Source: Ga0077560 sp046330395
GTDB taxonomy: Bacteria; Actinomycetota; Thermoleophilia; Miltoncostaeales; Miltoncostaeaceae
DNA: 64,000 nt
Direction of reading: 5' to 3'
Assembly (NCBI GenBank): GCA_046330395.1
Contig: JAXLSS010000005.1
Coordinates: 1-64,000 of the forward strand
Shown here piece after piece: positions 50,126 through 58,667 of the stretch. Every line of letters begins with the position of its first letter. Positions within the stretch are counted from its first letter, which is position 1. The notes under the pieces are model-generated. The model saw only the letters and a list, made by a program, of their open reading frames with translations, was not told where the DNA came from and searched no databases. The position numbers and the translations under genes are program-made.

Positions 50126-51613
50126 ATGTCGGTGCTGACGGTCGCGGTCGGTGCCCACGACGCCGCGGACGTCACCGTGTCCAACACCACATCGGTTCCA
50201 AACTTCGTGCCTGAAACTCATGCCCAGGGGCGCGGTCGCTGGCTGCCGCGTCTCGCGAGCGCAGCGCTCGCGACCTACCTGCTGTTGATCGTCGCGGCGG
50301 TCATCGCATACAAGGTCGCCTTCGTCGGCCAGATCGAGATCGACCCGTGGTTCGGCCTCTACGGGTTGGTGGTCACCACCTACATCCTGTCCCGCTTCGC
50401 CCTGTCGGTGGCGTACGGCACCCCGCCCGATGCGGGCATGTGCCCGCCGGTGGCGGTGGTGATGCCCGGATTCAACGAGGAGGGGGCCATCGCGGCCTCC
50501 CTCCAGTCGATCCTGGCGCTGGACTACCCGGCCGACCGGCTGCAGATCGTGGCCGTCAACGACGGCTCCACCGACGGCACCAGCGCCGAGATGCACCGCG
50601 TGGCCGCGATGGCCGACGGCCGCATCACCGTGATCGACTTCCCCGAGAACCGCGGCAAGCGGGCCGCCATGGCCGCCGGCATCCGCGCCACCGACGCCGA
50701 GATCGTGGCGTTCGTGGACTCCGACTCCCAGCTGGAGCCGGACGCCATGGACCGCCTGGTGCAGGCCTTCTTCGACCCGCGCGTGGGCGCGGTGTGCGGC
50801 CACGCCGAGGTGCTCAACGTCAAGGAGACGTGGCTCACCAAGATGCAGGCCGTGCGGTACTTCGTGGCCTTCAAGGTGTTCAAGGCCGCCGAGTCGGTGT
50901 TCGGCGCGGTGACCTGCTGCTCCGGCTGCTTCTCGGCCTACCGCCGCGAGGCCATCATGCCGCGCCTGGACTGGTGGGAGCACCAGACCTTCCTGGGCCG
51001 GCCGTCCACCTTCGGTGACGACCGCTCGCTCACCAACATCGTGCTGCGCAACTGGCGCGTGGTGTACCACGCCGAGGCGGTGAGCCACACCGCCGTGCCG
51101 CACACGTTCCGGCAGTTCATGAAGCAGCAGGCCCGCTGGAAGCGCTCCTGGACCCGGGAGTCGCTGCTGGTGGCCACCTTCATGTGGCGCAAGAACCCGC
51201 TGGCGTCCATCCCGGTGTACGTCGGGATGATCCTGCCGCTCATCGCCCCCGTCACCGCGATCCGCACCACGCTGTGGCGGCCAATCGTGGCCGGTCATTC
51301 GGCCCCGGTGATCTACCTGGTGGGGATCTACTCCATCGCCCTGGTGTACAGCCTGTACTTCGCCTTCCGGAAGCGGAACTACGACACGCTCTGGATCTAC
51401 GGAATCGCCTTCGTGTTCTTCTACCTGGCCTTCATGTTGTGGCAGACGTACTACGCGATCTTCACATCACGGACGGCCTCGTGGGGCACCCGACCGGCGA
51501 CCGCCGGCACTCTCAAGGAGGAACCTGTGCCCGCAGTGTTTTCACCCCTCGCGGCCCTCGCCCAGACGGCCGCCACCACCGAGCCCGACGTGGACGGGGC
51601 GGTGGCCCGATGA
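50126..51613 (+). CDS. processive GT2 glycosyltransferase (hyaluronan/NodC/PgaC-like)
   Basis: 495 aa. Two N-terminal membrane helices (residues about 44-65 and 73-92) precede the GT-A domain: VAVVMPGFNEEGAIAASLQSIL, VNDGSTDGT, the DxD region FVDSDSQL, GAVTCCSGCFSAYRREAI and the processivity motif QQARWKRSW. Four or more C-terminal helices form the export channel. It likely makes and exports a beta-linked polysaccharide from a UDP-sugar. It overlaps a tiny membrane protein gene, and a GH18-type exported hydrolase follows, a layout seen for polysaccharide export loci with a matching hydrolase. Confidence 0.9.
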   Translation: MSVLTVAVGAHDAADVTVSNTTSVPNFVPETHAQGRGRWLPRLASAALATYLLLIVAAVIAYKVAFVGQIEIDPWFGLYGLVVTTYILSRFALSVAYGTPPDAGMCPPVAVVMPGFNEEGAIAASLQSILALDYPADRLQIVAVNDGSTDGTSAEMHRVAAMADGRITVIDFPENRGKRAAMAAGIRATDAEIVAFVDSDSQLEPDAMDRLVQAFFDPRVGAVCGHAEVLNVKETWLTKMQAVRYFVAFKVFKAAESVFGAVTCCSGCFSAYRREAIMPRLDWWEHQTFLGRPSTFGDDRSLTNIVLRNWRVVYHAEAVSHTAVPHTFRQFMKQQARWKRSWTRESLLVATFMWRKNPLASIPVYVGMILPLIAPVTAIRTTLWRPIVAGHSAPVIYLVGIYSIALVYSLYFAFRKRNYDTLWIYGIAFVFFYLAFMLWQTYYAIFTSRTASWGTRPATAGTLKEEPVPAVFSPLAALAQTAATTEPDVDGAVAR

Positions 51614-51828
51614 CCGCTCCGGTGTGGATGCGCAACACGGTCCAGACGGCCACCATCGCCCTGTCGGCGGTGCCGATCCTGCTGGCCGTCCCCGGTGTGA
51701 TCCTGGCGCACGACATCCTGCGCAGGGACCTCAACCACCACGCCACGGCCACCCCGGCGTACGCCACGGCCGGCAGCACGGCCTTCGTGTTCGGTGCCAT
51801 CGGCAAGCCCCTGGCCGCCGGCCGCTGA
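51610..51828 (+). CDS. 72-aa single-helix membrane protein
   Basis: ATG 51610 overlaps the GT2 stop (ATGA). One hydrophobic helix (TIALSAVPILLAVPGVILAHDIL) is followed by a short His/Ala/Thr-rich tail. It is too short for family recognition. Coupling to the synthase suggests an accessory subunit, in the manner of the small membrane partners of polysaccharide synthases such as PgaD; that role is inferred from position only. Confidence 0.65.
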   Translation: MTAPVWMRNTVQTATIALSAVPILLAVPGVILAHDILRRDLNHHATATPAYATAGSTAFVFGAIGKPLAAGR

Positions 51829-51859
51829 TCGCACGACGTCCCCGATCCGATAGGTGCCC

Positions 51860-53710
51860 ATGAGTTCTCGCCGCCATGTCATCCCCGCCGCCGTCGCCGC
51901 GCTCGTCCTGGGCGTGGCCGGCGCGGGCGGTGCCGACGCCGCCGTCTGCCCGAAGGCCACCCTGGTCACCGTGGTGCCCCACGGCGAGACCGCGGTGGTG
52001 GTGACATGGCGGGCACCGCGTCATGCGCGTGCGCTGAAACGGCGCATCGGCTATCGGGTGGTGCGCGCGGGGCACGTGGTGGGGCAGACGTGGGGCCACA
52101 GCATGCTGGTGCGGGTGCACCCCGCCCAGTGGGTCACCATCAAGGTGGGCGTGGTGGGCGCCCACGGCCGGCGGCCGCGCTGCGCGGTGGCCGTCCGGGC
52201 CTTCGCGGAGCTCGTGGAACGGGCCCCGCTGGACGCCCCGCAGGGATTCCAGGTGGGCAAGCTCTCGCCCAGCCGCCTGCGGCTGCGGTGGGGCGGGGTG
52301 GACGGCGCGTCCGCCTACCGGGTGTACCGCGACGGCCTGGTGGTGAAGCAGGTGGGGCAGACCCAGCTGGACGTGCGCGTGGTGGCCGGCCAGTCGTACC
52401 AGTTCCAGGTGGCGGCGGTGGACACCCAGGGCCGCGCCGGGGCGATGAGCCGGGTGCTGTCGTCCACCACCGACACGGTGCCGCCCTCGGCCCCCACGGG
52501 GCTGGACGCCACCCTGGTCTCACCCGGCACCTACCGCGTGTCGTGGACCGCCTCCGAGGAGGGCACCTCGCCCATCCGGGGCTACCGCGTGCTGCGCGAC
52601 GGCGTGGTGATGAGCCAGGTCCCCGACACCTCCTACACGGTGTCCGGGCTGCAGGCGGGCTCCAGCTACCGCATCGAGGTGCGGGCGGTGGACGCGCGCG
52701 GAAACGCATCGGCCGCCTCGGCGCCGCTGCAGGTCACCCTCGACCCCCCGCCGGCAACGCACGGCGGCACCGAGGCGTTCCTGCTGGCCTCCACTGACCG
52801 GTCGTTCACCGACTTCCAGGCCAACTACATGCAGATCGGGCGCGTGTACCCCACGTACTTCGACTGCAACGCCGCCGGGTCGCTGTTGGGCGTGGACGAT
52901 CCCCGCATCACGCGCTGGGCGCAGCTGCGGCGGGTGGAGGTGTACCCGCGCATCAACTGCCAGAACACCCAGACCCTGCACACCATCCTCACCGACCCGG
53001 TGGTGCGCGGCCGCTGGCTGGACCAGATCCTCAGCATCACCCGCTCCGGCGGCTACGAGGGGATCAACCTCGACTTCGAGGCCGGCCTGTGGACCGACCG
53101 GGCCGCCTTCTCCAGCTTCGTCAACGACCTGGCCACCCGCCTGCACGCGGAGGGGCGGGGGCTCACGGTGGACGTCTCGGCCAAGGCCAACGACAGCAAC
53201 CCCCAGCACCCGCGCTCGGGCATCTTCGACTACCCCGTGCTGGCCCAGTCGGCCGACGAGGTGCTGCTGATGTCCTGGGGCTGGCACTGGCTGACCTCCT
53301 CACCGGGGCAGGTCTCCCCGCTGAGCTGGCTGGCGGGCGTGGCGCAGTACGCCGCGTCGATGCCCAACCCGGACCGCTTCCGCATGGGCAGCTCCATGTA
53401 CGGCATCGACTGGGTGAACGGCGGCGGCCCCACGCATCCCAACGTGCCGCTGGAGTACACCTCCGTGGTGGCCCTGGCGGCCTCCGTGGGGCAGACCCCG
53501 CAGCGCGACCCGGGCTCGGGCGAGCTGTACTTCGCCTACGACGACGCCTCGGGCAACCACCACGACGTGCGTTTCCACGACGTCACCACGGTGGCCACCA
53601 AGCAGGGCACGCAGGCCGCCAGCGGCATCCCGCGCACCTTCGTGTGGCGCCTCGGCGAGGAGGACCCGCGCATCTGGACGCTGCCCTCCATGGGGGGAAG
53701 CGGCTCCTAA
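51860..53710 (+). CDS. exported fibronectin-III/GH18-type glycoside hydrolase
   Basis: 616 aa. A signal peptide (residues 1-27) is followed by an N-terminal beta domain and two clear fibronectin type III domains (APQGFQVGKLSPSRLRLRWGG... and PPSAPTGLDATL... SYTVSGLQAGSSYRIEVRAVDARG), up to about residue 300. The C-terminal roughly 310 residues are a GH18 TIM barrel with the catalytic strand GYEGINLDFEAG (Glu as acid, Asp before it) and VSAKANDSN, LLMSWGWHW. The first Asp of DxxDxDxE is Glu here. Likely cleaves a beta-linked amino-sugar polymer outside the cell, perhaps the product of the adjacent GT2. ATG 51860 or a GTG two codons earlier may start it. Confidence 0.88.
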   Translation: MSSRRHVIPAAVAALVLGVAGAGGADAAVCPKATLVTVVPHGETAVVVTWRAPRHARALKRRIGYRVVRAGHVVGQTWGHSMLVRVHPAQWVTIKVGVVGAHGRRPRCAVAVRAFAELVERAPLDAPQGFQVGKLSPSRLRLRWGGVDGASAYRVYRDGLVVKQVGQTQLDVRVVAGQSYQFQVAAVDTQGRAGAMSRVLSSTTDTVPPSAPTGLDATLVSPGTYRVSWTASEEGTSPIRGYRVLRDGVVMSQVPDTSYTVSGLQAGSSYRIEVRAVDARGNASAASAPLQVTLDPPPATHGGTEAFLLASTDRSFTDFQANYMQIGRVYPTYFDCNAAGSLLGVDDPRITRWAQLRRVEVYPRINCQNTQTLHTILTDPVVRGRWLDQILSITRSGGYEGINLDFEAGLWTDRAAFSSFVNDLATRLHAEGRGLTVDVSAKANDSNPQHPRSGIFDYPVLAQSADEVLLMSWGWHWLTSSPGQVSPLSWLAGVAQYAASMPNPDRFRMGSSMYGIDWVNGGGPTHPNVPLEYTSVVALAASVGQTPQRDPGSGELYFAYDDASGNHHDVRFHDVTTVATKQGTQAASGIPRTFVWRLGEEDPRIWTLPSMGGSGS

Positions 53711-53735
53711 AGGCGCGTCCGTCCCGGCGGGCCGC

Positions 53736-54758
53736 TCAGGCCCGCCAGGGCGGGAAGTACCCCTCCACCGAGTCGGTGCCGGCCAGCGCCCGGTACGCCC
53801 CGGGGTCGTGCACCAGCTTGGCGATGGCGAACGGCAGCGGCTCGCCGGCCGGGTCGAAGCGGTGCTTGAACACGAAGAGGGGGGCGGTGGTGTCGGCACC
53901 GACACCGCCGCCCAGGTGGAAACGGCGCAGCCCCTGCGCCCGGCCCCATTCGGCGGCGGCCAGGAAGGTGCGGTGGGACGCGCCGGCGCGTCCCGCGTCG
54001 TCGGTGGCCCCCAGGTGGTAGTGCAGGGTGTCCCCGTGGGCCACCAGCAGCAGCGCGGCCACCACACTGCCGTCCAGCAGCCCCTCCGCAAGCACCACCC
54101 GCCCGCCGCTGTGGGCGGGCAGGGCCGCCCAGTAGTCCGGGCCGAAGAAGTAGAACGACGCGGCCGACTGGCGGCGCATGGTGTGCACGTACAGCACGGC
54201 GAACTCCCCGAGGTCCGCCACGTCCTCACGGATGCGGGTGGTGACCCCGTCGCGGTCGGCGCGCCGCGCCGCACGCCGGTGGTGGGAGTGCATGGATGCC
54301 AGGAGGTCGTGGTCGGGCGCGATGTTCCAGCACACCGTCGTGCCCAGGGGGATCAGCGTGGCGCCCGCCGGGCACCACCGCTGGTTGCCCAGGAGGGGAT
54401 GGAAGCGCAGGAACGTGCACACCACGCCGTTCTCGCGCCCCCAGTGGTCGAGGCGGGCGCGCACCTGCGCCGGGTCGGGGGTACCGGTGGCCACCGGCCC
54501 GCCGTACCCGTACGCGCTGGTGGCGTCCCATCCGCCGCCGGGAAGGGGCCGCAGCAGGAGGGGGAGGGCCAGCTCCCCGCCGGGCAACGTGACGTGCAGC
54601 AGCACCGGCCGGGTGCCGGCCACCTCCAGCACGGCGGCGCTGGTGTGCCAGCCCAGTCGCAGGTAGGCGTCGTCCCCGCCGAGGCGGGCCACCAGCCCGT
54701 CCCATTCGGGGTGGGGCACCGCCCGCAGCCCCTCGACGTCCCTCCACGACACGCTCAC
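53736..54758 (-). CDS. FemAB/GNAT-like acyl- or aminoacyltransferase
   Basis: 340 aa. The second half has the features of the acetyltransferase-like FemAB fold: LHYHLGATDDAGRAGASHRTFLAAAEWGRAQGLRRFHLGGGVGADTTAPLFVFKHRFDPA, a pattern common in lipid II:glycine transferase-like and FemX-related proteins (LGGG...L..FK..F). The first half contains ATSAYGYGGPVA and TFLRFHPLLGNQ. It may add a residue to a cell wall or capsule precursor, consistent with the neighbouring polysaccharide genes. GTG 54758 lies 8 bases from TAGGGT; the frame upstream overlaps the next gene. Confidence 0.78.
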   Translation of the reverse strand: MSVSWRDVEGLRAVPHPEWDGLVARLGGDDAYLRLGWHTSAAVLEVAGTRPVLLHVTLPGGELALPLLLRPLPGGGWDATSAYGYGGPVATGTPDPAQVRARLDHWGRENGVVCTFLRFHPLLGNQRWCPAGATLIPLGTTVCWNIAPDHDLLASMHSHHRRAARRADRDGVTTRIREDVADLGEFAVLYVHTMRRQSAASFYFFGPDYWAALPAHSGGRVVLAEGLLDGSVVAALLLVAHGDTLHYHLGATDDAGRAGASHRTFLAAAEWGRAQGLRRFHLGGGVGADTTAPLFVFKHRFDPAGEPLPFAIAKLVHDPGAYRALAGTDSVEGYFPPWRA

Positions 54759-54766
54759 CGGGCCGA

Positions 54767-54772
54767 ACCCTA
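54767..54772 (-). promoter_or_regulatory. -10 box for the FemAB-like gene
   Basis: Minus-strand TAGGGT ends 8 bases before GTG 54758. Confidence 0.45.
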
Positions 54773-54777
54773 GCGAG

Positions 54778-56259
54778 CTACCGCACCACCAGGGGCACGG
54801 ACCGGCGGCCCGTCGGCAGCGCCACGGCCCCCAGGTAGCGGCCCGGCGCCAGCCGCCGAGTGCGCAGGCGCACCGGGTTGCCGCCGGCCGCCAGTCGCGC
54901 CGTGAGGTGCACCAGCACACGACCGCCGCGGTGCACGGTGAGCCGGCAGGTGGCGGGCGCGTCCACCACCACGGTGAACACCACCCCGCGGCGCGCCAGC
55001 ACCCTGCGGGTGACGGCGCGGGGGCCGGTGAGGTTGGCCAGGACCGCGCCGGTGGCGGCCACCGTGACGCCGAGGTTGGGCGTGGCCGTGGCCGCCGGCG
55101 TGCCCGGGTCGTCCACCGCGCGCGGGTCGAAGCGCACCACGGTGACCTGCTGGGTGCCGCGGTCGCGGTACGCGAACGCGCCGACGGCCGCCCCCACGCC
55201 GCCCGCCGACCACTGGGCGGTGGTGATGCCGTCGGCGGCGGCGGCGCCCTGCGCGGCCGTCACCACCGTGGACAGGCCACCCCACGTGCGGCCGCCGTCC
55301 TCCGAGCGGCGCAGCACGATGCCCTCGGGCGCGCTCCACACCGCCAGGAAGGTCCCGTCGCCGGCGGTGACCAGCTGGATGTTGCCCGGGCGGCGGTCGC
55401 GGGCGGTGCCGGGCACCACCACCGGCGTGCCCGCCCCCGCGGGCGACAGCGGCACGAACCGCAGCGGGCCGTCGGAGGTGCGGTCGGCGGTGAGCACGCC
55501 CGCGCCGCGCGCGCCGCCCCCACGGACATGGCGGGGGTGCCCCCTGCACGCGCCGGTCCCCGGCCGGGCCGGCGTCGGCGCCCGCGTTGCCCGCGCCCGG
55601 CGGCCCCACGTGCACGTAGCCGCCGTCGGCGGCGCCCTCGAGGCCGTGTACACCGTGCCATCGGGCCCGGCGGCCTGGGCCACGTTCGTGCGGGTGGCCA
55701 CCCGGGTGGTCACCGTGAGCTTGAGGGCGGCCGTCTGCAGGGGCGTGAGCGCGGCGGGGAGCACCAGTCGCTGCACGCCGGTCGTCCCCGGGGTCACCAC
55801 CAGCGCCCCGTCGGTGGGCCGCACCACGGCGTCGGCGCCCACGGCGACGTCGGCCACCTGGGCGGCCGGCGTCCACGTGAGGCCGTGGTCGCGGCTGGTG
55901 GAGGCGAAGGTGACGCCGCCTGCGCCGCGCGGCCCGGAGGCCAGCAGCACCAGCCGGCCACCCACCGGGTCGCCCACCAGGCGCACGGTGGTGAGGAGCT
56001 GGCCGCCGGGGAGCCCGTTCAGCGTCCGGTCGTCGCCGAACACGCTGGCGCCCGGGCCGCGGCGCATCACGTGCACCTCCGTGCGGCCGCCGGCGTCCCG
56101 CAGGAAGGCCACCTGCGTGATGCCCACCTCGTCCACGGCCACCGACGGGGCGCCGGTGGTGACTCCCAGCGTGAACGCACCCGGCGGTGCGGCGACGGCC
56201 AGGGGGGCGCCGGGCAGCAGCAGGGCCGGGATGGCCAGCAGGGCGGCGCGTCGTCCCAC
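54778..56259 (-). CDS. secreted Asp-box (sialidase/BNR-like) repeat protein with local frameshifts
   Basis: About 493 codons. GTG 56259 opens a signal peptide (VGRRAALLAIPALLLPGAPLAVAAPPG). Asp-box motifs appear as STSRDHGLTWTP and RRSEDGGRTWGG, so a beta-propeller is expected. The last 100 residues are a beta domain (FTVVVDAPATCRLTVHRGGRVLVHL). Between about 55490 and 55650 the frame gives implausible Arg/Pro/Cys-rich sequence; the other frames supply EGAADGGYVHVGPPGAG and TPAMSVGAARA before the original frame resumes at GVLTADRTSDG. At least three indels are needed. A G/C homopolymer tract lies directly before the start codon, which obscures its ribosome binding site. Confidence 0.72.
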   Translation of the reverse strand: MGRRAALLAIPALLLPGAPLAVAAPPGAFTLGVTTGAPSVAVDEVGITQVAFLRDAGGRTEVHVMRRGPGASVFGDDRTLNGLPGGQLLTTVRLVGDPVGGRLVLLASGPRGAGGVTFASTSRDHGLTWTPAAQVADVAVGADAVVRPTDGALVVTPGTTGVQRLVLPAALTPLQTAALKLTVTTRVATRTNVAQAAGPDGTVYTASRAPPTAATCTWGRRARATRAPTPARPGTGACRGHPRHVRGGGARGAGVLTADRTSDGPLRFVPLSPAGAGTPVVVPGTARDRRPGNIQLVTAGDGTFLAVWSAPEGIVLRRSEDGGRTWGGLSTVVTAAQGAAAADGITTAQWSAGGVGAAVGAFAYRDRGTQQVTVVRFDPRAVDDPGTPAATATPNLGVTVAATGAVLANLTGPRAVTRRVLARRGVVFTVVVDAPATCRLTVHRGGRVLVHLTARLAAGGNPVRLRTRRLAPGRYLGAVALPTGRRSVPLVVR

Positions 56260-56330
56260 GGGGGGGGCGCGGGGGGGGCCCCCCCCCCCCCCCCCGCCCG
56301 GGGGGGCCCGGGGCGCCGCCGGGGGGCGCC
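56260..56330. repeat. G/C homopolymer tract
   Basis: Pure G and C blocks: G8 (56260-56267), G8 (56271-56278), C17 (56279-56295), G7 (56300-56306) and further G/C runs to about 56330. Nothing like it occurs elsewhere in the window. It lies between the GTG of the Asp-box gene and the stop of the upstream secreted-protein gene. Most likely a sequencing or assembly artefact; a slippage-prone tract is the alternative. Confidence 0.85.
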
Positions 56331-56343
56331 GCGGACCGACGGA

Positions 56344-57135
56344 TCAGTCGTCCAGCCCGTACTGCGGCTGGTGCGCGTCCGGCGGGGGCGTGTCCCCGGG
56401 GCCGCGCTGGTGGTGGTGCTCCTCGGTGTCGTGCCCGGCCTGGCGCCGGTCGCGGTTGCGGCAGCCGCCGGCGAGGGTGAACGTGCCGTCCGCGTTGATG
56501 GTGACGTGGAACTCCACCTCGTCACCCACCGTGAAGGTGGCGAGATCGACCGTGGTGTCCGGGACGCCCACCACGAACGTGGAGGTGACCCCGTCGTCGG
56601 TGTTCACCACCGTGATGGTGCGCAGCGTGGTGTCGATGGCGCTGACGCGGCCCTCCACGTGCCCGCGGGTGCCCGCCGCGGGCGTGGCGCCGGTGGTGAC
56701 CTCGTCGGCGTCCAGCTCCTCACCGTTGATGGTGACGTCGGCGGTGACGGTGCTGCCCACCGCCGGGGTGTCGGCGGACACGCCGGTGCGCACCACGAAG
56801 GTCGTGCCGGCGGCCCCGATTGCGATGGAGTCGGGCGTGGCCGCCACCACCATGCCGCGCACGCGGGCGTGGGTGGAGGTGCCGGTGGTGATCAGTCGCG
56901 CGGCGCGCGTGCCGTTGGCGAGGCGCTGCAGCTTACGGACGCGCACCACGTCGCCCACGTGGGCGGCCGTGGCGGTGTGCACCGCGGTGAGGGTGCCGGA
57001 CCTGCCGGCCACGGTCGCGGTGTGGGATGCGGCGCGGTAGTCCACCACCACGCCGGCCTTCGGGGCCGCGCTGGCCACGGCCGGGGCCAGCAGGCACGCG
57101 CCCGCCAGCATCCCTGCGATCACCGTGCTCTTCAT
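56344..57135 (-). CDS. secreted protein with DUF5666-like beta barrels
   Basis: 263 aa. ATG 57135 follows GGAAGGATCC and opens a signal peptide (MKSTVIAGMLAGACLLAPAVASAAP). The mature part is built of short beta units resembling DUF5666/OB-like repeats: AGVVVDYRAASHTATVAGRSGTLTAV, RVRGMVVAATPDSIAIGAAGTTFVV, and GHVEGRVSAIDTTLRTITVVNTDDG. A His/Gln/Asp/Pro-rich tail ends it. Function is unknown. It is upstream of the Asp-box gene on the same strand, and the G/C tract separates them. Confidence 0.75.
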   Translation of the reverse strand: MKSTVIAGMLAGACLLAPAVASAAPKAGVVVDYRAASHTATVAGRSGTLTAVHTATAAHVGDVVRVRKLQRLANGTRAARLITTGTSTHARVRGMVVAATPDSIAIGAAGTTFVVRTGVSADTPAVGSTVTADVTINGEELDADEVTTGATPAAGTRGHVEGRVSAIDTTLRTITVVNTDDGVTSTFVVGVPDTTVDLATFTVGDEVEFHVTINADGTFTLAGGCRNRDRRQAGHDTEEHHHQRGPGDTPPPDAHQPQYGLDD

Positions 57136-57314
57136 GCGTCGGATCCTTCCGTCGGGTGCCCGGCGGCCGCCGGGGTCCTGGTGCGAGCGCACCGGGTTCT
57201 CACCGGATCAATCGGACCGTCCCGGCGGGCACTCAAGCCCGCTGACGAATCCCTTACTTTCGATCGATGCCTGGGACGGGAACGCGCCCGTGGTCCGGGC
57301 GGCCCCCGGCCCCG

Positions 57315-57320
57315 TAGCGT
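57315..57320 (+). promoter_or_regulatory. possible -10 box for the SDR gene
   Basis: TAGCGT lies 28 bases before ATG 57349, giving a short leader that contains the GGAAGGAG ribosome binding site. This is the leadered counterpart of the leaderless genes. Confidence 0.35.
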
Positions 57321-57348
57321 GTGCGCAACTCGGGAAGGAGCGTGGGGC

Positions 57349-58128
57349 ATGGCGGACCTGGCACTCATCACGGGGGCGTCGTCCGGCATCGGCCGGGCGT
57401 ACGCGCAGCGCCTCGCCGCCCGGGGGCATGACCTCATCGTGGTCGCCCGGCGGGGGGAGCGTCTCCGGGACCTGGCCGCTGAACTCAGCCGGGTGGACGT
57501 GCAGGTGGTCGTGGCCGACCTGGCCGAGCCCGACGGCATCGACGCGGTCGCGGGGATCGCGGACGGACGGCCGGTGACGATGCTGGTGAACAACGCGGGC
57601 GTGGCGCACTACATGCCCCTCGCCGAGCTGCCGCCCGCCAGGGCCCGTGAGGTGGTGAACGTCAAGGTGCTGGCGCCCACCCTGCTGACACGGGCGGTCC
57701 TGCCCGGCATGCTCGCGCGCGGCGGCGGCACCATCGTCACGGTGGCCGGGATGATCGCCTTCGCCGGACCCGCGCCGGCGTCGGTGATGCCCCGCCGGGC
57801 CGTGTACGCAGGGGCGCTGGCCGGCGCGGTGGCGATGTCCCAGACGCTCGCCGCCGAGCTGGAGGGCACCGGGGTGCGCGTGCAGGTGGTGTGCCCGGGG
57901 GTGGTGGCCACCGAGTTCCACACGGTGCAGGGCATGGACCTGTCCGCCATCCCGCGGATGAGCGCGGAGGACGTGGTGACGGCCTCGCTGGCCGGCCTGC
58001 GCCTGGGCGAGGTGGTGTGCGCCCCCGGCGTGGAGGACGCCACCCTGCTGGAGCGCGTGTTCGCCGCGGATCTGGCGGCGTTCGCGGGGCAGCGCCATGA
58101 ACCGGCCAGCCGGTACGGCGCGGGGTGA
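57349..58128 (+). CDS. short-chain dehydrogenase-like protein lacking catalytic Ser and Lys
   Basis: 259 aa, classical SDR fold. The cofactor loop is LITGASSGIGRAYAQRL, followed by NNAGVAHY and the structural Asn in VVNVKVLAPTLL. Where NVSS normally supplies the catalytic Ser the protein reads VTVAGM, and the Tyr motif is YAGAL in place of YxxxK. The codons are unambiguous in the sequence (TAC GCA GGG GCG CTG). It is probably unable to perform normal hydride transfer, or has changed chemistry. ATG 57349 has a good GGAAGGAG. It overlaps the next gene by 4 bases. Confidence 0.85.
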   Translation: MADLALITGASSGIGRAYAQRLAARGHDLIVVARRGERLRDLAAELSRVDVQVVVADLAEPDGIDAVAGIADGRPVTMLVNNAGVAHYMPLAELPPARAREVVNVKVLAPTLLTRAVLPGMLARGGGTIVTVAGMIAFAGPAPASVMPRRAVYAGALAGAVAMSQTLAAELEGTGVRVQVVCPGVVATEFHTVQGMDLSAIPRMSAEDVVTASLAGLRLGEVVCAPGVEDATLLERVFAADLAAFAGQRHEPASRYGAG

Positions 58129-58667
58129 GCGTGTCCGGCCTGGCCTGCGTCACCGGGCGGTTCCAGCCGGTGCACGAGGATCACCTGCGCCTGTTCCGCA
58201 TGGGCCTCCGGGACCACGGCGCCCTGATCGTGGGGATCACCAACCCCGACCCGTCCGGCCGGCGTGCGGAGCCCACCAGCGCCCACCGCCACCGCGAGGA
58301 CGCCAACCCGTTCACCTACTGGGAGCGGGCGACGCTGGTGCGCGCCGCGGTGGAGCACGACCCGCGCGTGCTGGTGGTGCCGTTCGACCTGGGCCGGCCG
58401 GAGCTGTGGGAGTGCTTCGCGCCCCTGGAGGCCGTGCAGTACGTGGGCCGTGGCGGGGAGTGGGAGGCCGAGAAGGCGCGCCGTCTCCGGGGGGCCGGGT
58501 ACGCGGTGATCGAGGTCGACCCGGGGCCCGGTGCGCGGCGCGCCGCCACCGCAATCCGGGCGGCCATCCGGGACGGTGGCCGCTGGGAGGCGCTGGTGCC
58601 GCCGGCCACGGTGCCGCTGCTGGAGGCGTTCATCCGGCGTCGCCGGGAGCGCGGGGTGCCGCTGTGA
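58125..58667 (+). CDS. NMN adenylyltransferase-like nucleotidyltransferase (NadM type)
   Basis: 180 aa. The N-terminal nucleotidyltransferase motif is TGRFQPVHEDHLRLF, with HEDH in place of the usual HxGH, and the C-terminal motif ATAIRAAIRDGGRW corresponds to the SxTxIR loop with Ala for Ser. The overall plan matches archaeal-type NadM or related cytidylyl/adenylyltransferases. The altered Gly and Ser mean substrate and activity are uncertain. GTG 58125 overlaps the SDR stop, and its own stop overlaps the phosphoglycerate mutase start, so three genes are strictly coupled. Confidence 0.75.
   Translation: MSVSGLACVTGRFQPVHEDHLRLFRMGLRDHGALIVGITNPDPSGRRAEPTSAHRHREDANPFTYWERATLVRAAVEHDPRVLVVPFDLGRPELWECFAPLEAVQYVGRGGEWEAEKARRLRGAGYAVIEVDPGPGARRAATAIRAAIRDGGRWEALVPPATVPLLEAFIRRRRERGVPL

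Noticed and set aside
57232..57270. Second sigma-28-type promoter (CTCAAG ... CGATCGAT)
   Set aside because: The -10 does not match GCCGATAA and the spacing is wrong.
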